Positions 17,909 through 28,522 of a stretch of 41,926 bases of DNA are shown here, piece after piece. The stretch lies in assembly GCA_033558025.1 (NCBI GenBank), contig JAUCEF010000141.1:1-41926 (forward strand), read 5' to 3'. A program made the translations under genes and the position numbers. A model generated the notes under the pieces. It searched no databases, was not told the DNA's origin, and was given only the letters and a program-made list of their open reading frames with translations. The stretch comes from Phytophthora sp. 'mugwort'. Lineage: Eukaryota > Oomycota > Peronosporomycetes > Peronosporales > Peronosporaceae. The stretch's first letter is position 1. Each line of letters begins with the position of its first letter.

Positions 17909-19487
17909 TTTAAATTGTATTCATTGTACACGTTGTGTACGTTTTGCTAATGAAATTTGTGGAATTGACGGTTTAGGTACAACAGGTCGTGGTAATAAAA
18001 CTGAAATTAATTTTTATTCTTCAAATATTTTTAAATCCGAATTTTCTGGTAATTTAGTAGATTTATGTCCTGTTGGTGCATTAACTTCTAAACCCTATAC
18101 TTTTAAAGCACGTTCTTGGGAATTAAAAAAAAAAGAGGGTATTGCTATTTTAGATAGTATTGGTTCAAATATTAAAATTGATATTTTTAATAATGAAATT
18201 ATACGTATTTTACCTAAAACTAATTTTAATATTAATAAAGAATGGATATCAGATAAAACAAGATATTTTTTTGATAGTTTAAAATATCAACGATTAAAAT
18301 ATCCATTATTAAAAGATAATCAAAACAATTTTCATAGGATTTCTTGGTTAGATGCTCTAAATATTATTAATAAAAAATTGATAATTACAGATAGTTTTAA
18401 TGCTAAAAGTATTATTGGTGATTTAACTGATTTAGAATCTCTTTTTTTATTAAAAAAAAATTTAAATAAATTAGGAATTTCAAATGTAAATTATGAACAA
18501 TTTTTAAAAAATCGACAAATTAAGATAAATTCTGATTTAGCTTCAAATTTTTTATTTAATAATACTTTAAAATCTATTGAAGAATCTGATGTTTGTTTAA
18601 TAATTGGTAGTGATATTCGTCAAGAAGGTTCTATTTTAAATATTCATTTAATTAATCGTTTAAAAAAAGGAAATTTTAAAATAGCATATATCGGTAATAA
18701 AATTAATTTTACTTATCCAGTAAAACATTTAGGATTAACTTTTAAAACTTTAATAAATATTATTTTAGGAAAACATGTATTTTGTAAACAATTAAAAAAA
18801 GCAAAAAAACCTTTAATTATTATAGGTAGTAATATTTTAAATCAAAAAAATGGTTTTTTTTTATTATCAAAATTAAAAAATTTATCATTTATTAACCATA
18901 ATATTAATTTCTTTAATTTTCAAACTTCTTTAATTAATTTTTTTGAAATTACTTTTCCAAAATCATTAAATATGTTAAATAATTCAAAATTATATTATTT
19001 ATTTAATACAAATTTACAAAATAAATTAAAAATAACTAAAAATAGTTTTGTTATTTATCAAGGACATCATTTTACTAAAGATGCTCAAAATTCAAATCTA
19101 ATTTTACCTGGATTAACTTTTTTAGAAAAAAATGGAATGTATATTAATTTAGAAGGTTTTATTCAAAAAAATGAACAAATTTTAAATGTAAATATAGAAC
19201 AACGTAAAGATTCTATAATTTATAGAAATCTTTATAAATTTTTATTAAATAAAAATCAATCTAAATCAGAAGCTTTTTTAAAAATTAAAGATATTTTACC
19301 TTATTTATTAAAAAAAAAAATAAAAATTATTTATAATTTTAGTTTTAATAAAAAATTTTTAAAAATTAATATTAATTTTTTAGATTCATTAATTAAAAAT
19401 AATTATTATACAAATATATTAGAACAATATTCAAAAATATTGATTAATTCTAATAAAATTTTCAAAAATCAATCAAAATTATTATGA
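17895..19487 (+). CDS. nad11: NADH dehydrogenase subunit 11, lacking its N-terminal part (left copy)
   Basis: Complex I 75-kDa subunit of the peripheral arm. The frame is open from just after a TAA at 17892 to TGA at 19485-19487, up to 530 codons. It begins abruptly at the N4 iron-sulfur site: [11 protein letters not shown] with Cys 8, 11 and 14 and the fourth ligand in DLCPVGAL (Cys58), then the molybdopterin-oxidoreductase-like domain. The usual preceding [2Fe-2S] domain and the His-Cys3 N5 site (about 150 residues) are missing and were not found elsewhere in the window. There is no in-frame ATG, GTG or TTG before 18378, so the start is uncertain (ATA 17895, TTA 17910 or ATT 17919 are candidates). 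The TGA overlaps the nad1 ATG as ATGA. Confidence 0.85.
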   Translation: MKINNLNCIHCTRCVRFANEICGIDGLGTTGRGNKTEINFYSSNIFKSEFSGNLVDLCPVGALTSKPYTFKARSWELKKKEGIAILDSIGSNIKIDIFNNEIIRILPKTNFNINKEWISDKTRYFFDSLKYQRLKYPLLKDNQNNFHRISWLDALNIINKKLIITDSFNAKSIIGDLTDLESLFLLKKNLNKLGISNVNYEQFLKNRQIKINSDLASNFLFNNTLKSIEESDVCLIIGSDIRQEGSILNIHLINRLKKGNFKIAYIGNKINFTYPVKHLGLTFKTLINIILGKHVFCKQLKKAKKPLIIIGSNILNQKNGFFLLSKLKNLSFINHNINFFNFQTSLINFFEITFPKSLNMLNNSKLYYLFNTNLQNKLKITKNSFVIYQGHHFTKDAQNSNLILPGLTFLEKNGMYINLEGFIQKNEQILNVNIEQRKDSIIYRNLYKFLLNKNQSKSEAFLKIKDILPYLLKKKIKIIYNFSFNKKFLKININFLDSLIKNNYYTNILEQYSKILINSNKIFKNQSKLL

Positions 19488-20464
19488 TATACACAATTTT
19501 AAAATTTTTAATTTTCATATTACCTTTATTAATTGCTGTGGCTTATTTTACTTTAGTTGAACGTAAAATATTAGCTTCTATTCAAAGAAGAAGAGGACCT
19601 AATGTTGTAGGTACTTTTGGATTATTACAACCATTAGCTGATGGTCTTAAATTATTCGTAAAAGAAACAATTTTACCAAGTAATGCTGATGTAATTTTAT
19701 TTATATTTGCACCTATTTTAGCTTTTTTTTTAAGTCTATTAAGTTGGACAATAATACCTTTAGGTTTTGGTATGTTTTTTACTGAATTAAATATTGGTAT
19801 TTTATATTTAATAGCAATTTCATCTTTAGGTGTATACGGTGTTATTATAGGTGGTTGGTCAAGTAATTCTAAATATTCGTTTTTAGGGGCTTTAAGATCA
19901 ACAGCACAAATGATTTCATATGAATTAACTATTGGGTTTTCAATTCTTTCAGTAATTGTTTGTGCAAAATCTTTAAATTTAATTTCTATTATTTGGGCAC
20001 AAAAAACGGTATGGTATTGTTTTCCTCTTTTTCCTATTTTTATAATTTTTTTTATATCTTGTTTAGCAGAAACAAATCGACATCCCTTTGATTTACCTGA
20101 AGCTGAAGCTGAATTAGTTTCAGGTTATAATGTAGAATATTCTGCAATGGGTTTTGCATTATTTTTTTTAGGTGAATATGCTAATATGTTATTAATGAGT
20201 AGTTTAACTACGATTTTATTTTTAGGTGGTTGGTTAGCACCTTTCCCTTTTAGTATAAATTGTATTAATTTTTTACCCGGATCTTTTTGGTTTAGTATTA
20301 AAATTTGTTTTTTTGTTGTTTTATTTGTAGTTGCTCGAGCTATTTTACCTCGATATCGTTATGACCAATTAATGCGTTTAGGTTGGAAAGTATTTCTACC
20401 TTTTTCATTATCCTGGTTTTTATATACTGCAAGTATTTTAATAAGTTTTAATTGGTTAATTTAA
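19484..20464 (+). CDS. nad1: NADH dehydrogenase subunit 1 (left copy)
   Basis: Membrane subunit joining the pump and peripheral arms of complex I and lining the quinone channel; 326 residues. [16 protein letters not shown] at 25-40 and [20 protein letters not shown] are diagnostic. The ATG overlaps the nad11 TGA by sharing two bases plus one (ATGA), implying translation from one message. nad4L follows after 2 bp. Confidence 0.99.
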   Translation: MIYTILKFLIFILPLLIAVAYFTLVERKILASIQRRRGPNVVGTFGLLQPLADGLKLFVKETILPSNADVILFIFAPILAFFLSLLSWTIIPLGFGMFFTELNIGILYLIAISSLGVYGVIIGGWSSNSKYSFLGALRSTAQMISYELTIGFSILSVIVCAKSLNLISIIWAQKTVWYCFPLFPIFIIFFISCLAETNRHPFDLPEAEAELVSGYNVEYSAMGFALFFLGEYANMLLMSSLTTILFLGGWLAPFPFSINCINFLPGSFWFSIKICFFVVLFVVARAILPRYRYDQLMRLGWKVFLPFSLSWFLYTASILISFNWLI

Positions 20465-20466
20465 TT

Positions 20467-20769
20467 ATGAATATTTTAAATCATTTTATTTTTACTTTTT
20501 TTTTATTCTGTCTTGGATTATTTGGTATAATTTTAAATAGACAGAATATTATTATTATTTTAATGTCTATTGAATTATTATTATTATCAATTAATTTAAA
20601 TTTTATTTATTTTGCAGTTTTAATTGATGATATAATAGGACAAGTTTTTTCTTTATTAATTTTAACAGTAGCTGCAGCAGAATCAGCTATTGGATTAGCT
20701 ATTATGATTATTTTCTTTAAATTATATGGAGATATTTCAATTTATAAAATAAATTTATTATCATTATAA
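20467..20769 (+). CDS. nad4L: NADH dehydrogenase subunit 4L (left copy)
   Basis: Small three-helix membrane subunit of complex I; 100 residues. The two membrane glutamates important for proton transfer are Glu36 (SIELLLL) and Glu72 (AAAESAIG), matching the positions in bacterial NuoK. ATG 20467 is chosen; the in-frame TTG at 20452 would lie inside nad1. The last 62 bases belong to the 67-bp tandem repeat, so the 3' end of this gene is the source of the repeat. Confidence 0.98.
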   Translation: MNILNHFIFTFFLFCLGLFGIILNRQNIIIILMSIELLLLSINLNFIYFAVLIDDIIGQVFSLLILTVAAAESAIGLAIMIIFFKLYGDISIYKINLLSL

Positions 20770-20915
20770 TAAATTTATTTTCTTTAAATTATATGGAGAT
20801 ATTTCAATTTATAAAATAAATTTATTATCATTATAATAAATTTATTTTCTTTAAATTATATGGAGATATTTCAATTTATAAAATAAATTTATTATCATTA
20901 TAATAAATTTATTTT
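20708..20915 (+). repeat. 67-bp tandem repeat, three copies, left side of centre
   Basis: Unit of 67 bp beginning TTATTTTCTTTAAATTATAT: copies start at 20708 (inside nad4L), 20775 and 20842. The second and third are duplicates of the nad4L 3' end plus its stop region. Because 67 is not a multiple of three, they do not extend the protein. Confidence 0.97.
20880..20915. repeat. 36-bp near-palindrome at the arm junction
   Basis: AAAATAAATTTATTAT and ATAATAAATTTATTTT flank the centre; 34 of 36 positions are self-complementary, the one failing pair being C20896/T20899. The same 36-bp segment occurs at every boundary between 67-bp units, and the two convergent arrays overlap exactly on it. Confidence 0.95.
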
Positions 20916-21087
20916 ATAAATTGAAATATCTCCATATAATTTAAAGAAAATAAATTTATTATAATGATAATAAATTTATTTTATAAATTGAAATATCTCC
21001 ATATAATTTAAAGAAAATAAATTTATTATAATGATAATAAATTTATTTTATAAATTGAAATATCTCCATATAATTTAAAGAAAATAA
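20880..21087 (-). repeat. 67-bp tandem repeat, three copies, right side of centre
   Basis: Mirror image of 20708-20915, with the outermost copy inside the right nad4L. The copy number is the same on both sides. Confidence 0.97.
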
Positions 21088-21328
21088 TCATAATAGCTAA
21101 TCCAATAGCTGATTCTGCTGCAGCTACTGTTAAAATTAATAAAGAAAAAACTTGTCCTATTATATCATCAATTAAAACTGCAAAATAAATAAAATTTAAA
21201 TTAATTGATAATAATAATAATTCAATAGACATTAAAATAATAATAATATTCTGTCTATTTAAAATTATACCAAATAATCCAAGACAGAATAAAAAAAAAG
21301 TAAAAATAAAATGATTTAAAATATTCAT
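21026..21328 (-). CDS. nad4L: NADH dehydrogenase subunit 4L (right copy)
   Basis: Exact copy of 20467-20769 in reverse complement, 100 residues with Glu36 and Glu72. It reads towards the centre, so the two nad4L copies face each other tail to tail across 256 bp of tandem repeat. Confidence 0.98.
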   Translation of the reverse strand: MNILNHFIFTFFLFCLGLFGIILNRQNIIIILMSIELLLLSINLNFIYFAVLIDDIIGQVFSLLILTVAAAESAIGLAIMIIFFKLYGDISIYKINLLSL

Positions 21329-21330
21329 AA

Positions 21331-22311
21331 TTAAATTAACCAATTAAAACTTATTAAAATACTTGCAGTATATAAAAACCAGGATAATGAAAAAGGTAGA
21401 AATACTTTCCAACCTAAACGCATTAATTGGTCATAACGATATCGAGGTAAAATAGCTCGAGCAACTACAAATAAAACAACAAAAAAACAAATTTTAATAC
21501 TAAACCAAAAAGATCCGGGTAAAAAATTAATACAATTTATACTAAAAGGGAAAGGTGCTAACCAACCACCTAAAAATAAAATCGTAGTTAAACTACTCAT
21601 TAATAACATATTAGCATATTCACCTAAAAAAAATAATGCAAAACCCATTGCAGAATATTCTACATTATAACCTGAAACTAATTCAGCTTCAGCTTCAGGT
21701 AAATCAAAGGGATGTCGATTTGTTTCTGCTAAACAAGATATAAAAAAAATTATAAAAATAGGAAAAAGAGGAAAACAATACCATACCGTTTTTTGTGCCC
21801 AAATAATAGAAATTAAATTTAAAGATTTTGCACAAACAATTACTGAAAGAATTGAAAACCCAATAGTTAATTCATATGAAATCATTTGTGCTGTTGATCT
21901 TAAAGCCCCTAAAAACGAATATTTAGAATTACTTGACCAACCACCTATAATAACACCGTATACACCTAAAGATGAAATTGCTATTAAATATAAAATACCA
22001 ATATTTAATTCAGTAAAAAACATACCAAAACCTAAAGGTATTATTGTCCAACTTAATAGACTTAAAAAAAAAGCTAAAATAGGTGCAAATATAAATAAAA
22101 TTACATCAGCATTACTTGGTAAAATTGTTTCTTTTACGAATAATTTAAGACCATCAGCTAATGGTTGTAATAATCCAAAAGTACCTACAACATTAGGTCC
22201 TCTTCTTCTTTGAATAGAAGCTAATATTTTACGTTCAACTAAAGTAAAATAAGCCACAGCAATTAATAAAGGTAATATGAAAATTAAAAATTTTAAAATT
22301 GTGTATATCAT
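21331..22311 (-). CDS. nad1: NADH dehydrogenase subunit 1 (right copy)
   Basis: Identical translation to the left copy (326 residues, [16 protein letters not shown] present). Its ATG again overlaps the TGA of the adjoining nad11. Confidence 0.98.
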   Translation of the reverse strand: MIYTILKFLIFILPLLIAVAYFTLVERKILASIQRRRGPNVVGTFGLLQPLADGLKLFVKETILPSNADVILFIFAPILAFFLSLLSWTIIPLGFGMFFTELNIGILYLIAISSLGVYGVIIGGWSSNSKYSFLGALRSTAQMISYELTIGFSILSVIVCAKSLNLISIIWAQKTVWYCFPLFPIFIIFFISCLAETNRHPFDLPEAEAELVSGYNVEYSAMGFALFFLGEYANMLLMSSLTTILFLGGWLAPFPFSINCINFLPGSFWFSIKICFFVVLFVVARAILPRYRYDQLMRLGWKVFLPFSLSWFLYTASILISFNWLI

Positions 22312-23900
22312 AATAATTTTGATTGATTTTTGAAAATTTTATTAGAATTAATCAATATTTTTGAATATTGTTCTAATATATTTGTATAATAATTATTTTT
22401 AATTAATGAATCTAAAAAATTAATATTAATTTTTAAAAATTTTTTATTAAAACTAAAATTATAAATAATTTTTATTTTTTTTTTTAATAAATAAGGTAAA
22501 ATATCTTTAATTTTTAAAAAAGCTTCTGATTTAGATTGATTTTTATTTAATAAAAATTTATAAAGATTTCTATAAATTATAGAATCTTTACGTTGTTCTA
22601 TATTTACATTTAAAATTTGTTCATTTTTTTGAATAAAACCTTCTAAATTAATATACATTCCATTTTTTTCTAAAAAAGTTAATCCAGGTAAAATTAGATT
22701 TGAATTTTGAGCATCTTTAGTAAAATGATGTCCTTGATAAATAACAAAACTATTTTTAGTTATTTTTAATTTATTTTGTAAATTTGTATTAAATAAATAA
22801 TATAATTTTGAATTATTTAACATATTTAATGATTTTGGAAAAGTAATTTCAAAAAAATTAATTAAAGAAGTTTGAAAATTAAAGAAATTAATATTATGGT
22901 TAATAAATGATAAATTTTTTAATTTTGATAATAAAAAAAAACCATTTTTTTGATTTAAAATATTACTACCTATAATAATTAAAGGTTTTTTTGCTTTTTT
23001 TAATTGTTTACAAAATACATGTTTTCCTAAAATAATATTTATTAAAGTTTTAAAAGTTAATCCTAAATGTTTTACTGGATAAGTAAAATTAATTTTATTA
23101 CCGATATATGCTATTTTAAAATTTCCTTTTTTTAAACGATTAATTAAATGAATATTTAAAATAGAACCTTCTTGACGAATATCACTACCAATTATTAAAC
23201 AAACATCAGATTCTTCAATAGATTTTAAAGTATTATTAAATAAAAAATTTGAAGCTAAATCAGAATTTATCTTAATTTGTCGATTTTTTAAAAATTGTTC
23301 ATAATTTACATTTGAAATTCCTAATTTATTTAAATTTTTTTTTAATAAAAAAAGAGATTCTAAATCAGTTAAATCACCAATAATACTTTTAGCATTAAAA
23401 CTATCTGTAATTATCAATTTTTTATTAATAATATTTAGAGCATCTAACCAAGAAATCCTATGAAAATTGTTTTGATTATCTTTTAATAATGGATATTTTA
23501 ATCGTTGATATTTTAAACTATCAAAAAAATATCTTGTTTTATCTGATATCCATTCTTTATTAATATTAAAATTAGTTTTAGGTAAAATACGTATAATTTC
23601 ATTATTAAAAATATCAATTTTAATATTTGAACCAATACTATCTAAAATAGCAATACCCTCTTTTTTTTTTAATTCCCAAGAACGTGCTTTAAAAGTATAG
23701 GGTTTAGAAGTTAATGCACCAACAGGACATAAATCTACTAAATTACCAGAAAATTCGGATTTAAAAATATTTGAAGAATAAAAATTAATTTCAGTTTTAT
23801 TACCACGACCTGTTGTACCTAAACCGTCAATTCCACAAATTTCATTAGCAAAACGTACACAACGTGTACAATGAATACAATTTAAATTATTTATTTTTAT
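22308..23900 (-). CDS. nad11: NADH dehydrogenase subunit 11, lacking its N-terminal part (right copy)
   Basis: Same truncated form as at 17895-19487: open from the N4 Cys motif to TGA, no N-terminal [2Fe-2S] or N5 segment and no obvious start codon. Because both arms show the same abrupt beginning beside cob, a local sequencing error is unlikely to be the cause, unless the arms are not independent. Confidence 0.85.
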   Translation of the reverse strand: MKINNLNCIHCTRCVRFANEICGIDGLGTTGRGNKTEINFYSSNIFKSEFSGNLVDLCPVGALTSKPYTFKARSWELKKKEGIAILDSIGSNIKIDIFNNEIIRILPKTNFNINKEWISDKTRYFFDSLKYQRLKYPLLKDNQNNFHRISWLDALNIINKKLIITDSFNAKSIIGDLTDLESLFLLKKNLNKLGISNVNYEQFLKNRQIKINSDLASNFLFNNTLKSIEESDVCLIIGSDIRQEGSILNIHLINRLKKGNFKIAYIGNKINFTYPVKHLGLTFKTLINIILGKHVFCKQLKKAKKPLIIIGSNILNQKNGFFLLSKLKNLSFINHNINFFNFQTSLINFFEITFPKSLNMLNNSKLYYLFNTNLQNKLKITKNSFVIYQGHHFTKDAQNSNLILPGLTFLEKNGMYINLEGFIQKNEQILNVNIEQRKDSIIYRNLYKFLLNKNQSKSEAFLKIKDILPYLLKKKIKIIYNFSFNKKFLKININFLDSLIKNNYYTNILEQYSKILINSNKIFKNQSKLL

Positions 23901-25062
23901 TTATTAAAGATTTTTTATTAATATTATAACGTACTAAATAAGTTTCTAATTTACCTAAAAATGGTATAATTATTATAAAAAAAAAAAAATAATAAATCAT
24001 ACTTATAATACCAATTTCAGTATAAGGATATTCAACTGGACATTGTCCAACCCAACCTAATAATAAAAAAGCTATAACTAATAACCAATAACAAATTTTA
24101 AATATAGGTCTAAAAGCTGTACTTCTAATTTCAGATGAATTTGTAAAAGGTATTGTTAATAAAATAAGTAATGAACCAAACATAGCTATAACACCGCCAA
24201 TTTTATTAGGAATAGATCTTAAAATTGCATAAAACGGTAAAAAATACCATTCTGGTACGATATGTAAAGGTGTTTTCATTGGATTTGCTTCAATATAATT
24301 ATCGGGATGACCTAATGTATTAGGATAAAAAAAAATAAAAATAAAGAAAATCAAAAATAAGATCATTAATCCAAATAAATCTTTAGTATAAAAATATGGA
24401 TAAAAAGGTATATTTTCATTTTTTAATGTAATACCTAAAGGATTATTTGAACCAACTTCATGTAATAAAATTAAATGTATCAATACGGCACCCACAATTA
24501 TAAAAGGTAATGTAAAATGTAAACTAAAAAAACGATTTAATGTTGGATTATCAACAGCAAATCCGCCCCAAAGCCAATCAACAATATCTTTTCCTATTAA
24601 GGGTATTGCAGAAAATAAATTAGTAATAACAGTTGCACCCCAAAAACTCATTTGTCCCCAAGGTAAAACATAACCCATAAAAGCTGTAGCCATCATTAAA
24701 ATAAAAATAATTACACCAGAAGACCATATAGCTTCTCTTGGTGTGATATAAGAACCATAATATAAACCACGAAAAATATGAATATATACAACAATAAAAA
24801 AAAAAGATGCTCCATTTGCATGTGTATATCTAATTAACCAACCATTATTTACATCTCTCATAATATGTTCAACACTATTAAAAGCTAAATCAATATGTGG
24901 AGTATAATGCATTGCTAAAAAAATACCTGTTAAAATTTGTATTACTAACATAATACCAGCTAACGAACCGAATCCAAAAAAATAATTTAAATTAATAGGT
25001 GTAGGATAATCTATTAAATGATTATTAAGAATCGCAAATAATGATTTTTTATTCCATCTCAT
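23887..25062 (-). CDS. cob: Cytochrome b (right copy)
   Basis: Identical to the left copy, 391 residues from the ATG at 25062. Haem His residues 81, 95, 182, 196 and PEWY are present. Its 3' end may overlap the open frame of nad11 by 14 bases. Confidence 0.98.
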   Translation of the reverse strand: MRWNKKSLFAILNNHLIDYPTPINLNYFFGFGSLAGIMLVIQILTGIFLAMHYTPHIDLAFNSVEHIMRDVNNGWLIRYTHANGASFFFIVVYIHIFRGLYYGSYITPREAIWSSGVIIFILMMATAFMGYVLPWGQMSFWGATVITNLFSAIPLIGKDIVDWLWGGFAVDNPTLNRFFSLHFTLPFIIVGAVLIHLILLHEVGSNNPLGITLKNENIPFYPYFYTKDLFGLMILFLIFFIFIFFYPNTLGHPDNYIEANPMKTPLHIVPEWYFLPFYAILRSIPNKIGGVIAMFGSLLILLTIPFTNSSEIRSTAFRPIFKICYWLLVIAFLLLGWVGQCPVEYPYTEIGIISMIYYFFFFIIIIPFLGKLETYLVRYNINKKSLINKNK

Positions 25063-25109
25063 AATATGAAATGAAAAATTACCTAAAAGCAAAAATAATT
25101 AATAAAATA

Positions 25110-25676
25110 TTACATATTTATTTTATTATTCCAAGGATTATTAAATTCAAATAATCGGTATTGTTGTGATAAATTAATGGGTTCATAAACAACACGTTTT
25201 TTTAATTCATTATAAAAAATTTCTAAAAAACCACTTAAAGGGAAATCTTTACGTAAAGGATGTCCTTCAAAACCATAATCTGTTAAAATCCGTCTTAAAT
25301 CGGGATGGTATAAAAAAAAAATACCAAACATATCCCAAACTTCTCTTTCACACCAATTGGCTGATTGATATATTTTTATAATTGAATCTACCGGTTGTAA
25401 TTCATTAATTATTATTTTAATTTTTAAACGACTATTAAAACGAATACTTAATAAATTATAAATTATTTCAAAACGTTTTTTTTTATTAATATAATCTATA
25501 ACACAAATTTCTGATAATACTTTAAATTGAGTATTTGTATGATTTTTTAAAAAAAATAAAATAGGAATTAAATTTTTTGTAGAAATATTTATACATAATT
25601 CATTTTTATATAAAGTATAATTTATTATTGGTAAAATCTGTAATAAATATTGACTAAATTTTTTTAATACTTTCAT
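25110..25676 (-). CDS. nad9: NADH dehydrogenase subunit 9 (right copy)
   Basis: Identical to the left copy, 188 residues, with CEREVWDMFGIFF and DYGFEGHPLRKDFPLSG intact. Confidence 0.98.
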   Translation of the reverse strand: MKVLKKFSQYLLQILPIINYTLYKNELCINISTKNLIPILFFLKNHTNTQFKVLSEICVIDYINKKKRFEIIYNLLSIRFNSRLKIKIIINELQPVDSIIKIYQSANWCEREVWDMFGIFFLYHPDLRRILTDYGFEGHPLRKDFPLSGFLEIFYNELKKRVVYEPINLSQQYRLFEFNNPWNNKINM

Positions 25677-25795
25677 AAATAAAAAATAATTATAAATATT
25701 TATAATTATAAATATTTATATATTAAAAAAATAAATAATTTTTTTTCTAAAATAAATACTATAACCAGTATTAGTATATATATAACATAAAATAC

Positions 25796-25815
25796 GATAA
25801 AAATTAATTTTTATC
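25796..25815. repeat. 20-bp perfect palindrome between atp9 and nad9 (right)
   Basis: Mirror of 15980-15999 in the same spacer. Confidence 0.4.
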
Positions 25816-25839
25816 ATATTTTTCAGGATTTAATTTTAA

Positions 25840-26091
<252 letters not shown>

Positions 26092-26177
26092 TTATTTAAA
26101 ATATCTTAAAGAATAAACTTTTTTAGAATATTTAATTATATAAAAAATTTTAAATTATATATAATATTATTATATAC

Positions 26178-26244
26178 TTTAACTAATTTTAAATTAAAAT
26201 ATAATTTTATTAAAAAAAATTATATTAAAATTAATATAGTTAAA
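26178..26244. other. Large AT hairpin between nad3 and atp9 (right)
   Basis: Mirror of 15551-15617: TTTAACTA and TAGTTAAA close a long A/T stem in the nad3-atp9 spacer. Confidence 0.35.
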
Positions 26245-26305
26245 ATAATTTTATAAAAATTTTTTTAATTTAATAACAATAAATTTTTTTATATTTTTAA
26301 ATAAT

Positions 26306-26659
26306 TTACCATTCTAAAGCATCACTACACCAAATATAAATAAAACCTATAACTAATTCAACTAAAAATTCAATCATAGTCCAAAATCCCCATGAAAAAT
26401 TTGAACTTAAAGTTAAAACCCAAGGAAAAATAAAAACAGCTTCTAAATCAAAAATAATAAAAAGGATAGCTACTAAATAAAATTTTACATCAAAAATTTT
26501 TCTAGCATCATCATAAGGATTAAATCCACATTCATAGGCTGTTAACTTTTCTAAATCATCTTTTTGTTTAATTAAACTAAAAGATAAAATGAAAATTAAA
26601 ATTGATAAAAATAAACTTAATATTAAGAATATAAAAATATTTGAATAATTTAATAACAT
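26306..26659 (-). CDS. nad3: NADH dehydrogenase subunit 3 (right copy)
   Basis: Identical 117-residue product from the ATG at 26659; the longer open frame into trnD is not used. YECGF and FDLEAVFIFPW intact. Confidence 0.98.
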   Translation of the reverse strand: MLLNYSNIFIFLILSLFLSILIFILSFSLIKQKDDLEKLTAYECGFNPYDDARKIFDVKFYLVAILFIIFDLEAVFIFPWVLTLSSNFSWGFWTMIEFLVELVIGFIYIWCSDALEW

Positions 26660-26693
26660 ATTTATAAATTTTTTTAAATATAATAAATTTAAA

Positions 26694-26767
26694 CGGAAAA
26701 AACGGGACTTGAACCCGCGACTTATAGCGTGACAAGCTACCACTCTAACCAACTGAGCTATTTTTCC
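26694..26767 (-). tRNA. trnD: tRNA-Asp (GUC), right copy
   Basis: Exact reverse complement of 15028-15101; GUC anticodon in loop TTGTCAC. Confidence 0.95.
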
Positions 26768-26803
26768 AATATAAAATATTATATCTTATTTTTGTATATT
26801 TTA

Positions 26804-27523
26804 TTAATGTAAATTTAAAGCATCATTTATATACATACACGTTAAAATCGTAAACACATATGCCTGAATTAAAGCTACAGCAATTTCTAAACCAACCAAT
26901 AATACAATAATTATTAATGGAATAAAATGTGCCATAAAAATAAAACTATTTACATTTAACATAGCCCAAGCAAAACCTGCAATTACTTTTAATAAAGTAT
27001 GTCCAGCCATCATATTTGCAAATAATCGTACAGGTAAACTAATTACACGAAAAATGTATGAAACTAATTCAATAGGTACTAAGATGGGAACTAATGCTAT
27101 ACTTGCACCACTAGGTAATAATAAATTTAAAAAATTAAATTTATGTTTTTTAATTCCAATTAAATTAAAACCTAAATAAATTGTTAATGCTAAAGTAAAC
27201 GTAATAATTAAATGACTTGTTATAGTAAAACTGTATGGAATCATTCCTATTAAATTACATAATAAAATAAAAAAAAAAACAACAAAAATTAATGAAACAA
27301 AATATTTACCAGCTTTTCCTATACTAGAATAAGTTAATTCAATTGTAATATTAAAAATCATTTCAAAAATTTGTTGAAAACGTGTTGGAATAAATTTAGT
27401 TTTTATACATGTAAATATATATAAATAAACTAAACCTATTACTAAAATTAAAGAAGCATTAGTAAATACAAAAGGTATTTGAAAAATAGGTAAAATTTCA
27501 AATTGTTCTAAAGGACTAACCAT
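26804..27523 (-). CDS. atp6: ATP synthase F0 subunit a (right copy)
   Basis: Identical 239-residue product with the essential Arg166 in PVRLFANMMAGH. Confidence 0.98.
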   Translation of the reverse strand: MVSPLEQFEILPIFQIPFVFTNASLILVIGLVYLYIFTCIKTKFIPTRFQQIFEMIFNITIELTYSSIGKAGKYFVSLIFVVFFFILLCNLIGMIPYSFTITSHLIITFTLALTIYLGFNLIGIKKHKFNFLNLLLPSGASIALVPILVPIELVSYIFRVISLPVRLFANMMAGHTLLKVIAGFAWAMLNVNSFIFMAHFIPLIIIVLLVGLEIAVALIQAYVFTILTCMYINDALNLH

Positions 27524-27547
27524 AAAAATTATTAATTTTTTAATAAA

Positions 27548-28462
27548 TTAATTACCTCCCCACCAGTAAACTGCTACAAATAAAAATAACCAAACAACAT
27601 CTACAAAATGCCAATACCAAGCTGCAGCTTCAAAACCGAAATGATGTTGTTTTGTAAAATGATGATTAATTAATCTAATAGTACTTACTATAATAAAAAT
27701 AGTACCTACAATAACGTGAATACCATGAAAACCTGTTAATAAAAAAAAAGTTGTACCATAAATACTATCAGAAATTGAAAAAGTACTTTCAATATATTCA
27801 TAGGCTTGAATTAAAGTAAAAAAAAAAGCTAATAAAATTGTAATAATTAAACTTAAAATAGCATTTTTTCTATCACCAAAAACTATTGAATGGTGTGCCC
27901 AAGTAATAGTTGCCCCAGATGATAATAATATTACAGTATTTAATAAAGGAATACCCCAAGCATTAACAGTTTCAATACCTAATGGTGGCCATAAAGATCC
28001 AATTTCAGGTGTTGGTGCTAAAGCTGAATGAAAAAAAGCCCAAAAAAAACTAACAAAAAATAGTAATTCACTAAAAATAAATAAAAGCATACCATTTCTT
28101 AAACCTAATTGTACTTGTTTAGTATGTTGACCTTCATATACAGCTTCTCTAACTATATCACGAAACCAAGTATACATTGTTAAAATAATCATTAAAAATC
28201 CTGTTAAAATTAAGAAATTACTGCCAATATAACCATGAAAATACATAGCACCACCAAAAGTTAAAAAAAAAAGTCCAAAAGAAATTATAAAAGGCCAAGG
28301 ACTTGGATCTACTAAATGATAAGGATGTTTTTGTGTATTTTGTATATTATTACTAATTTCTTTTAAAATTTTTAAATCATTTTGAAATTTATCGATATTA
28401 GAATCATTTGTTGTAGTTTCTATTTGTAAATTTTTTTTATTAATATAATAATAATTTTTCAT
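27548..28462 (-). CDS. cox3: Cytochrome c oxidase subunit 3 (right copy)
   Basis: Identical 304-residue product, including the unusual 45-residue polar N-terminal extension before HPYHLVDPSPWP. Confidence 0.98.
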   Translation of the reverse strand: MKNYYYINKKNLQIETTTNDSNIDKFQNDLKILKEISNNIQNTQKHPYHLVDPSPWPFIISFGLFFLTFGGAMYFHGYIGSNFLILTGFLMIILTMYTWFRDIVREAVYEGQHTKQVQLGLRNGMLLFIFSELLFFVSFFWAFFHSALAPTPEIGSLWPPLGIETVNAWGIPLLNTVILLSSGATITWAHHSIVFGDRKNAILSLIITILLAFFFTLIQAYEYIESTFSISDSIYGTTFFLLTGFHGIHVIVGTIFIIVSTIRLINHHFTKQHHFGFEAAAWYWHFVDVVWLFLFVAVYWWGGN

Positions 28463-28522
28463 AAGAATTTTATAATTTGTAATAATTAATTATTTAATGA
28501 TAAATAATGTATTTTAAAAAAA

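Noticed and set aside
18378..19487. nad11 treated as a 369-residue gene starting at TTG 18378
   Set aside because: Conserved Nad11 sequence, including the N4 cysteines, continues upstream in the same frame to 17913.
20452..20466. nad4L start at a TTG within nad1
   Set aside because: ATG 20467, two bases after nad1, gives the normal 100-residue protein.
20770..21025. Central repeats as a CRISPR-like array
   Set aside because: Direct, spacer-free 67-bp tandem copies of coding sequence in mitochondrial DNA; no unique spacers.
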